From Hyperoodon ampullatus (Eukaryota > Chordata > Mammalia > Artiodactyla > Ziphiidae), in the NCBI GenBank assembly GCA_949752795.1, contig OX457060.1:3153454-3217453 (forward strand): 64,000 bases of DNA, given 5' to 3'. How positions within the stretch are numbered: the first letter of the stretch is position 1; every line of letters starts with the position of its first letter. The translations under genes were made by a program, and so were the position numbers. The notes under the pieces are model-generated. The model ran no database searches and was not told the origin of the DNA. It worked only from the letters and a program-made list of their open reading frames with translations. Of this stretch, positions 56,385-64,000 are shown in pieces.

Positions 56385-56945
56385 CTCAACATTTTGTATA
56401 CTTGATACAATCTGATCTGCACAAGAAACTTTTTTTATATAAATTTATTTATTTTATTTATTTATTTTTGGCTGCGTTGGGTCTTCGTTGCTACGTGCGG
56501 GCTTTCTCTAGCTGCAGCAAGCGGGGACTACTCTTCGCTGTGGTACACATGTTTCTCATTGCGGTAACTTCTCTTGTTGTGGAGCATGAGCTCTAGGTGC
56601 TCGGGCTTCAGTAGTTGTGGCACACAGGCTCAGTAGTTGTGACTCTTGGGCTCTAGAGTGCAGGCTCAATAGCTGTGGCGCATGGGCTTAATTGCTCCGC
56701 GGTGTGTGGGATCTTCCTGGACCAGGGCTCAAACCCGTGTCCCCAGCATTGGCATGTGGATTCTTAACCACTGCACCACCAGGAAAGCCCTGCACAAGAA
56801 TCCTATGAGATAGACATCAATAATTTCACATGTTATTTGAGGAAACTCAGGCTATGAGAGATAAGTCTGCCCAAAGGCAGATGAGTGTCAGAGGCTAGTT
56901 TTGAACCCAGTTCTGACTACAAAGCCAGAGCTTCTACATCATGCT
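56385..56945 (+). repeat. MIR SINE split by a CHR SINE
   Basis: The left part (about 56385-56427) holds little sequence. The right part resumes at 'atcctatgagatagacatca', 'atttgaggaaactcaggcta' and 'gtctgcccaaaggcagatga'. One target duplication copy is retained on each side of the SINE. Confidence 0.8.
56417..56800 (-). mobile_element. CHR SINE, long form, antisense, inserted in a MIR
   Basis: The antisense body (56428-56789) includes the (tatt)n tail complement, 'tggctgcgttgggtcttcg', the middle block lost from short copies, and the head complement 'accaccaggaaagccc'. The direct repeat ctgcacaagaa is perfect at 56417-56427 and 56790-56800. It is one of only two copies here with the internal block. 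Confidence 0.95.
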
Positions 56946-57120
56946 TTACTTTTCACATTATCTCATTTAATCTATACCTGCCAAGTCCTTGGTTGAGTGC
57001 CCAGCTCTCCAACTTGAGGAGGCAATCCATGAGCCTAAGCAGGATGGGGACACTAAAGGCAAGGCCACTGCCCCTTTACTGGTCACATTTAGCCAATTCC
57101 CATGGGTGCAATTATCTCTA
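56946..57120. other. Gene-free spacer
   Basis: Nothing recognised in this short stretch between MIR copies. Confidence 0.5.
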
Positions 57121-57124
57121 TCTT

Positions 57125-57470
57125 AGTCTAGTGATTCCTCCTCCTCTTTCACTAACATCAATTGAATACCTACTGTGAACAGACCCTGTGCCAGGCACCC
57201 AGGACACAGAGGACAAAAGGCCCCGCCCCTGCATTCCCCTGCGTACCAGTCACCACGTAGGGCCTGACGGGCAGGCTCTCACTGAAGTCTCGCAGCAACC
57301 CTGTGGGGCAGATCCTGTGATCACACTCACTTCATCAGCAAGGAAACTGAGGCTCAGCATGGCTCATCCATCAGTCCACAAGGTCACATGGCAAGTAAGT
57401 GGGGAAACAAGGACAGGAAGCCGGGCAGCAACTGCACTCCTGACTCCGGAGACTAAGGCTGTGTCACCTG
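57125..57470 (+). repeat. MIR SINE, expanded or with inserted sequence
   Basis: 'tgaatacctactgtgaacag', 'accctgtgccaggcaccca', then a non-MIR interval, then 'agcaaccctgtggggcagat', 'aaggaaactgaggctcagca' and 'aaggtcacatggcaagtaag'. The extra material between halves is about 60-80 bases. Confidence 0.75.
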
Positions 57471-57649
57471 CCGTGCTTTGCTGTGCAGCCAGGCTCCGTG
57501 CATGTGAGGGCTGGGGAGGGAGCCATTCCTCCCAGGGCTTCCAGGATGAGGCTGATCCAGGAGAGGACTTTGGTGCAGGAAGGACCAGGAGCAACTAGAA
57601 GTGGGGATTCCTTCTCAGCAGTCCACAGCCTCCTATGGGTTAATGGATA

Positions 57650-57805
57650 TACCTCGGTGATTTCATAAAGTACCTGAAATGAGACCAAAAAGTATGCATC
57701 TATGGGAACTGTTCCTTTTTCTGGGGAGAATTACTATCATTCTCTATGATTCCCCAAAGGGTCCCTGATCACCCAAAATAGATGAAGGACCACTGCCTTA
57801 AAGTG
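57650..57805. mobile_element. Possible hAT-type MITE fragment
   Basis: 'cctttttctggggagaatta', 'tctatgattccccaaagggt' and 'gaaggaccactgccttaaag' resemble a Charlie-related short element with the usual 'gaccactg' terminus. Diverged. Confidence 0.5.
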
Positions 57806-58735
57806 ATGCATTTGGTCTGAGGGGTGGCTGATGGGAGAAAGCGGACCCTTCGACAGGTGCAACGTAGGGATCTGGCTTCACAAAGGATCAACGTCCGCAC
57901 AACTGCTCCAGGAAGCTCAAACTTTTCCCTGTCTGTCTCCTGGACCTCCCCTGCCTGATGCATCCTGGACGGAGCAGGAGCTGCAACTACAGGAGGTAGG
58001 GAGGGGGAGAAGTGTAGCTCTTTTCAGGTCATGCAGTACACTTTCTTTGCTCTGTTTTCTCTTAGCATCTGCAAGTGGGCCCCCAGTGGCCTAAAGACCA
58101 GTGTGCCCCTCAGCCTCTCCCTCTGCTTTGATGCATTTCCAGGTGCATAGCTAATGCTCTGTGCTTCCAAGTCAGGACCGCTGACTCACCTGGACATCAC
58201 TCACTGGGAAAGGCTTGTACCTGGAGTGCTCGGCACAACACGTGACTAGTCTGGCTGCAACAGTCTCCCGGCAGAGCTGATCCCCCCGGCAGGCTGTCAC
58301 CAAGAGCAACATGGCAGAGTTCTGCCAAGTTCCTAGGAGTGCAGGGTCAGACTGCTTAGCTGGGGGAATCAAAGCATTTTCAAAATGATTCTGTTTGAAC
58401 TGTGTTCTGCTCGCTGCCTGTGCACACATGTACAAGGCCAGTCAGACCCAGTGCCGTCATCCAATTAGCACGTGCCAGCATCCAGCTCCCCAGGGCTGAA
58501 ATGAAACAAGCAGGATGAGATCAAACCCCGGTCCCACTACTTGTAGAGTAGATGTCCAGATGCACATGAAGAGGCAGCATGCACCTGCTCCAGACGCACC
58601 GTCACTGTAGCCCAGCAGCCCCAGCAAAGGCAGAGCTGGTTCTCCCCCATCAGGACGTCATGACTACGCCCCTCCTCCAGGCCTGGCAGTGAGCCAGGCC
58701 CCAGACAGTCAGAGATGAAAGGCAATCTGTCTTCT
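57806..58735. other. Gene-free stretch, nothing recognised
   Basis: No repeat family or gene is recognised. Frames of about 60-90 codons on both strands are at chance level. Confidence 0.45.
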
Positions 58736-59900
58736 GAACAAGCTCACAGTCTAGCGGGAGATGCAGCCTGTTAAAAAGGCAATTACAACACAGCGAGATA
58801 AGAGCTGTGATAGAGCGAAGCACAGGGGACTTGAGAGCACAGAGGAGGGGGTGCCTATCTCAGCTAGAGAAGTGTCAGGGAAGGCTTCCTGGAGGAGGCG
58901 ATACACTGGTTCAGGAGTTAGCAGAGGGAGTCCTGTAATGACCAGAAAAGTTGCCCAGGGTGAGCAGAGCAGGGCAGGAGGCAGATGTGCTTTCAGGCCA
59001 ATTGAGGGAACTAGAGATGTGAACGGCTTCCTAAGCCACTGATACTCACATTTTAGCCCGCATCACCTGGAACGCTTGTTAAGCAGATTGCTAGGCTCCA
59101 CCCCCAGAGTTTCTGATTCAGGTCTGGGCTGGTGCCTGAGAATTTGCATTTCGAATAAGTTCGCAGGTGATGCTGCTGCTGCTGTTCCAGGGATTCTTCT
59201 TCCCCAAACCATTCTGAGATGTTTGGATTGAAGGGTAGAGGGAAAGCTATTAAAAGGGGCTGGTCAGGAGAATGATACCGATTTGTATTTCAGAATCACC
59301 CTGACAACGGGTTCAAGGATGGATGGAATGTGGTGGGATTAGGAGCAGAAAGGCCAGTCAGGAGGTGACTGCAGTGACTCAGGCCAGAACAAAGGCAGCC
59401 CCAGCAAGAATGGAGACAGTGGTCACATGAGACTGGAGACTGGCTGTGGGTCGTAGAGCAACAGAGGGCAACAGAAGAATCAAGAACAAAACCAAGGTTT
59501 CTGGCACAGAGATTTAATCCACAGTTAGGTTCCATGTCCTAAGACAGAAAATACAAGAGGACCATTTTGGGGGGTGGGGGTAAGGATTTGGGTTTGATGT
59601 GGGATTTTTGCACATGTTAAGTTTGAGATGCCTACAAGACATCCAAATGGAGATATTGGCAAAGCAGAGATACACAGACTTGAAGACTAGAGAGTAATAT
59701 GATCTGAGAAAGAGATATGAATTTCTTCACTAGTTGGGGGGTGAGAGAGAGAGTAAAAAACAGGGAGGAGAATAAGACAGTGACCCAAGAATAGTGGATA
59801 AATTGAGAAGGGAAGAGGGCCTATACCAACACCTTTGAAACATCATCATTTAAGAGGCTGGCAAACAGGAATGCAGCAGAGTAGAAGGATTGTGTCATTT
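58735..59900 (+). repeat. Ancient L1M-like 3' region with a MER5 inserted
   Basis: The first part has 'caagctcacagtctagcggg', 'gaaggcttcctggaggaggc' and 'gtcctgtaatgaccagaaaa'. The second, after the MER5, has 'gactgcagtgactcaggcca', 'ttaagtttgagatgcctaca' and 'agacatccaaatggagatat'. The order agrees with a common old repeat of L1M type over about 1.1 kb, the longest old element in the window. Confidence 0.6.
59038..59215 (+). mobile_element. MER5A-type hAT transposon fossil
   Basis: 'ctgatactcacattttagc', 'atcacctggaacgcttgtta', 'cacccccagagtttctgatt' and 'gagaatttgcatttcgaata' follow MER5A closely. It is in the same orientation as the three at 26.9-27.4 kb. Confidence 0.92.
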
Positions 59901-60281
59901 GGGTCCTCCAGGAAACAGACACTGAGACAGAGTTAGAGAACAAAAGGTTTACTGGGAGCAACACCTATGAAAGGGGAAGGGAAGAGGCAGGATTGGGCAG
60001 GGCAGTGGTCAGATTGGTGCAGACCTGAGTCTCCACCACCCAGCTGGGAGCTGCGAGGCAAAGATTCCTGTTAGAGGGTCCCAGGTTGCAGGCCAGCGGC
60101 CGGGCCCTTCCATGGCTCTGCTCAGTCATTGGCCAGGGGCCGCCCAAGAAGACCTTGACCCACAGACGAGGGGAATCCTGAGGGAGCCTCAATTAGGCAG
60201 GAAGTCCTTTCTCAAAGGGGCGGTCTGAGCGTTGCATCTCCATAACTGCCACAAGGAAAAGGGAAAGCAACTATCAAGAGC
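59901..60281. other. Gene-free stretch, nothing recognised
   Basis: 'ctccaggaaacagacactga' and 'acaaaaggtttactgggagc' at 59908-59960 resemble a dispersed repeat but were not assigned. Confidence 0.4.
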
Positions 60282-60693
60282 TGTCACAAAAGCCAAAGGA
60301 GGCGATATGAAGGAGGGAGTTAATGAACTTACTTACAAAACAGAGGCAGACTCACAGACCTGGAAACACACTTACGGTGACCAAAGGGAAACTGAGGGGG
60401 AGGGATAAATTAGGAGGTTGGGATTAACATACACACATTCCTCTATATAAAATAGATAACCAACAAGGAACTACTGTATAGCACAGGGAACTCTACTCAA
60501 TACTCTGTAATAACCTATATGGGAAAAGAATCTGGAAAAGAATGGTTATATGTATATGTATAACTGAATCACTTTGCTGTACACCTGAAACTAACACAAC
60601 ATTATAAATCAACTGTACTCCAGTATAAAATAAAATTTTTTTTAAAAAGGGTTGTCACAAAAGCCAAAAGAGACGACATGAAAGAAGGAGTTA
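60282..60693 (+). mobile_element. L1 3' end with an exceptionally long target duplication
   Basis: The L1 3' UTR (about 60323-60652) runs from 'aacttacttacaaaacagag' to 'ccagtataaaataaaattt' and an A-tail. A direct repeat 41 bases long flanks it: 60282-60322 and 60653-60693. It has five mismatches, all transitions, and the shared start is tgtcacaaaagccaaa. Typical L1 duplications are about 7-20 bases. The element is of the same subfamily as 46736-47385. Confidence 0.93.
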
Positions 60694-62331
60694 TGGACAA
60701 TTTCCAAAGCTTCCTGGCAGGAAGTTGTATCACGTGATTGTGGATTAGATTTACCCCCCAGAGTAGTGTGATGAACTTTGTCACCAAGGAACAGCTACAA
60801 GTGAAGCATGAAAGCCCGGACTGGGAGGTGTCAGGACATAGGACGGGAGGTAGAGATAGTGGGTGTAGATGATTCCTCCAAGGAGCTCTGCGGAGAAGAG
60901 ACAGAGAGAAAAGGGGTGGTACCTGAAGGAACACATGGCAGGGAAAGGGACTGGGGCAGGACAAGAGATGGGGAAAGTTTGGGACACTGAGGCAGCTACT
61001 CGTCCCATCTTGATGGCTCTCCCTCCCACCTGGGTCCACCTGGAGACCTTGGGGGGGAAGCAGTTGGCTGGCTGGTGAGTGGGGATAGGAGCAGCGAAAG
61101 TCCCACCAGCAGAATGGCTAAGACCACTTTCTCTGTCATTGATCCAAGCTCAGAGCTTCTGCTCATGCCCCCACCTTTGCTCCCTGGAGGTCTCACTGAG
61201 CCTCACAATCATAAGTCATTTTTCTAATAGCTTTATTAGAAAAAAAAATCATTAAAATCCAGCTTAATGAAGAGAAGACTAGGAAGGCAGCAGGCAGCCC
61301 ACTCTCATCTCTTGCTTCCTCTGGCCTCTTGGGAGTCCACCAGAAAATGCTTCCATCTTCAAGACTGGGGTGATTAACCTCAGACAGAAGTACTGCGAGC
61401 CATAGACACATTGTGAGCTTGTTTTGCTCCTTAAAGTCTTTATAATAGGAACAAGTGTCTCATGGTAACATGTCATCATAGGGCAAACATGGTCTGGTTG
61501 GAGTGAGTGCCTGAAGGCTTCCTCCTCTCAAATCTCTGCCTTGATCAATAAAAGATCACAATGAGGCAGCTTAGAGCTTAATTATTTACTATTTCTGTGC
61601 TTTCGTGTAAGAGAAATTTTCTAAAGAAATCAAACTGCCTGCTCAGTGCCATATGGAGTCAATATCCTGTGCTCTACTAGGTGTTAATGAATTAATTAAT
61701 CAACTAATGGCAGCAAAGGTCTTGGGAGACCATGGAGGCTCAGCTCCCAAAGGGAACACTTTTCACTCATATTGGTGAAAATTTTTAAGCATTCTTTATT
61801 TCCCAATAATCCTGGATAATTTCTTAGCCAAGAACTGCATATTTTCAATGTCAATTATGTGGATAATGTCTTTCTATTTTGTTATTCTTGTCATTTCCAC
61901 TTTATATAGCCAACTCCCAATTATCTGTGTAAACAGAAGAATGTGATTCCACAGAGAATGGAAGCACCTCATTTTAGCCAGTCAGAGGCAACACCTTCCC
62001 CTTGGCCGAGGTTTTGTGCTATGTCTCTTCCCGGGCTTCTCTTTCTCCTTGGGTAGGATCAACAAGGAGGAGGGAAATCACAGGGGGAATGCAGGAAACA
62101 CAAGGAAAAGAATCAGGGAGCCAGGTCCAAAATACTCCACACACTAAGTTATGAATCCTCAATGTAGTATCAATAATAACCAAAGGCAAGAAACATAGTT
62201 TAAGGTCTTCCTAAGAGCAGTAAAGGGCACACAGGGAGACAGTTACAGGGTAACAGGAGAAATGAGACTTGCTTTTAAGGAAAAGGGGTGGGATGGAACT
62301 TGTTATCAAGGAACACTACAAAACCTGAATG
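60694..62331. other. Gene-free stretch, nothing recognised
   Basis: A minus frame of 145 codons (60602-61039) starts in unique DNA and ends inside the L1 3' UTR; it has no domain. AT-rich text at 61540-61960 and a short A-run near 61240 hold no recognised family. Confidence 0.45.
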
Positions 62332-62564
62332 GGAGATTTTTTTTTTTTTTTTTTTTTGCGGTACGCGGGCCTCTCACTGTTCTGGCCTCTCCCGTTGCAG
62401 AGCACAGCCTCCGGACGCACAGGCTTAGCGGCCATGGCTCACGGGCCCAGCCACTCCGCGGCATGTGGGATCTTCTGGGACCGAGGCACGAACCCGTGTC
62501 CCCTGCATCGGCAGGCGGACTCTCAATCACTGCGCCACCAGGGAAGCCCTGGAGATTTTTTTTT
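62332..62564 (-). mobile_element. CHR SINE, short form, antisense
   Basis: It has a T-run to 62357, then 'gcggtacgcgggcctctcac' to 'gccaccagggaagccct' at 62550. The flanking repeat ggagattttttt is seen at 62332-62343 and 62551-62562. The head and internal region are those of the short, double-deletion form. Confidence 0.95.
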
Positions 62565-63310
62565 AATATAAGAAATAAAGTGATAGTACATTGGATGAGA
62601 TGCAGGCCCACTGGAGGCCTTGAGACAGCTTGACTGATTTTACAAGATTCCCAACACTTTCAGAAGCAGTAGAGAAAGAAGAGATTAACCTGGTGGGAAG
62701 AGGAATGGCAGGTCTAGATAGAGATGAGGCATAAAAAAGATGATGATGGTCCTCACTGGGTGAGATAACAATGGGAGATGTTGGGGACAGAAATCTCACT
62801 CTGTTTGTTTTAAATCCACGTTTTATTGAATGCTCTCAAAGTTAAGTTCTGGTCCAAGCTGGGATTTGAATGATCACCAAGCCCTTTAATCAAACCTGTG
62901 TCAGAGTAAAGAGTTGGTAAAAGTAGCAGAAATATAAGGAGGAGCGTGTGCACTATCTCCAGGTCAGCTACCTGATGGGTATGGGGGAGTCAGTGGATGC
63001 TCAAGGCCAGAGATGGAGAAAGGCTGTCTGGCAAATGACAGTATGAGGCTTTCATGCCAGGCTGGCTTACCAATCTCTCTCTGTCTCTCTCTCTCTCTCT
63101 CTGTTATTGAAAAGAAAATTAGAGAAATTGGAAGGGCAAAGGGGGACTTTAGCTGCCAGGGCTGAGAGATGTGATCTTGGCATTGCCATTAGAATTTGGA
63201 ATGCATTTTTTCATAGAAACATGGATGCAGATGGTGATTGAGACCCATCAGGAGGGCAGAGTGAGTGTGAAAACAACAAATTCTAGGGCCAGAGAGACCA
63301 CAGGCTCCTT
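62565..63310. other. Gene-free stretch with a (TC)n run
   Basis: A (tc)n microsatellite lies at about 63076-63103. The remaining text is unrecognised. Confidence 0.5.
63076..63103 (+). repeat. (TC)n microsatellite
   Basis: 'atctctctctgtctctctc' continues into a pure tc run and stops at 'tgttattga'. One g interrupts. Confidence 0.93.
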
Positions 63311-63485
63311 TTTTTTAGCCACATACATGCTGTGTGTCCTTGGGCAAGTTACTTAAGCTATCTGAGCTTTGGTTCCCTTCGACACAGGGTTGTTGTGAGA
63401 ATTAGATCAAGCTAACTTATATAAGGATGGAGTAAAGAGGCAGCCACACAGTAGTGGCTCAGCGAGCGTTTAATTGTATTAGTAC
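63310..63485 (+). repeat. MIR SINE
   Basis: 'catgctgtgtgtccttgggc', 'aagttacttaagctatctga', 'gggttgttgtgagaattaga' and 'cagtagtggctcagcgagc' give the MIR central-to-3' order. Confidence 0.92.
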
Positions 63486-64000
63486 GGTTAGTAAATGACA
63501 AGTCTGCAGCACATTATGAAGTGTGTGGGCTTTTGCAGTCTAGACTTGGAACTCGGCCACCATTGTTTCCGTAAGAAAAAACATTCTGAGTTCAAGCAAC
63601 CCACTTAAAGAAGTTACACCCCAAAATTAATTGTACAAATTGGGCACTGTCTGTTCTTGATTTTTAGCATCCTGTACAGATCTAAAATCACTTGATACAT
63701 TTAAGAACATAAAATGTATCATGTATAACTTGGTTACTCATAAAATTTATCATGATCCATATATTTAGAGATGTGAGGACTGGGGAAGAAAAGAAATTCA
63801 GAAATATGCAGGGGATTTGTTTTCCTGTTTATTTTCAGTTTGCGGAAGAAAAAGCAAAAAGTTCTAAGAAATAAAAACTCTTTAGGTCGTCTGATTCTTA
63901 CAGTGACCTAACTCGCCTTTCCCAGGCAAGCAGAATACTGCAGTGTGAGACAATGTGTCCCCATTCAGAGGACCAGATGGGTAGACAAGGGAAAATGGGC
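63486..64000. other. Right edge, nothing recognised
   Basis: AT-rich DNA without a repeat family I can name and without coding support. Confidence 0.5.

Noticed and set aside
62262..62633. 123-codon plus frame and other 80-101 codon frames at 62.3-62.6 kb
   Set aside because: They translate the antisense CHR SINE.

Overview
The window is mammalian nuclear DNA, almost certainly from a whale or dolphin. The main evidence is nine copies of the tRNA-derived CHR-type SINE. This family belongs to cetaceans, hippopotamus and relatives, and six copies are the short double-deletion form that is abundant in cetaceans. The L1 3' ends are of the artiodactyl/cetacean kind, and no ruminant BovB or primate Alu sequence was seen. 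Calling it a toothed whale rests on SINE subtype and is only an inference.

No host protein-coding exon, functional RNA gene, CRISPR array, operon or CpG island could be supported. Every long open frame is low complexity, an out-of-frame reading of a repeat, or a frame with no recognisable domain. The window reads as intergenic or deep intronic sequence, and its content is a layered record of mobile elements.

Layout. Positions 1-14.6 kb are mostly unrecognised sequence with old fragments, including a CR1/L3-type reverse transcriptase fossil (6.9-7.3 kb) and one CHR SINE (4.36 kb). 14.6-15.6 kb is an ancient L1 keeping part of the endonuclease frame. 18.7-22.4 kb is rich in MIR copies, one split by a SINE. 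23.1-23.6 kb is a (CA)n-based minisatellite. 25.5-26.85 kb is an endogenous retrovirus remnant: a possible Env membrane-anchor tail and a probable LTR. 26.9-27.4 kb holds three consecutive MER5-type transposon fossils. 28.4-28.9 kb is an MLT1 LTR, and 29.0-29.3 and 37.4-37.65 kb are two more CR1/L3 fossils. 39.36-42.46 kb is a nested stack: a long CHR SINE, then a 5'-inverted L1 in the SINE's target duplication, then a short CHR SINE in that L1. 43.5-44.03 kb is a second MLT1-type LTR. 44.2-44.9 kb is an antisense L1 tail carrying two CHR SINEs in opposite orientation, a strong hairpin candidate. 46.7-48.1, 53.9-54.1 and 60.3-60.7 kb hold further L1 ends, the last with an unusually long 41-bp target duplication. 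54.4 kb holds a tiny poly(A) retrocopy.

There are no cooperating genes to describe. The elements form a relative time series: CR1/L3, L2, MIR, MER5 and MLT1 are ancient; artiodactyl-type L1s and long CHR SINEs are intermediate; short CHR SINEs are youngest. I found no convincing undescribed system. The most informative items are the nested insertions, the paired inverted SINEs, the retroviral tail-like frame and the CR1/L3 fossils.
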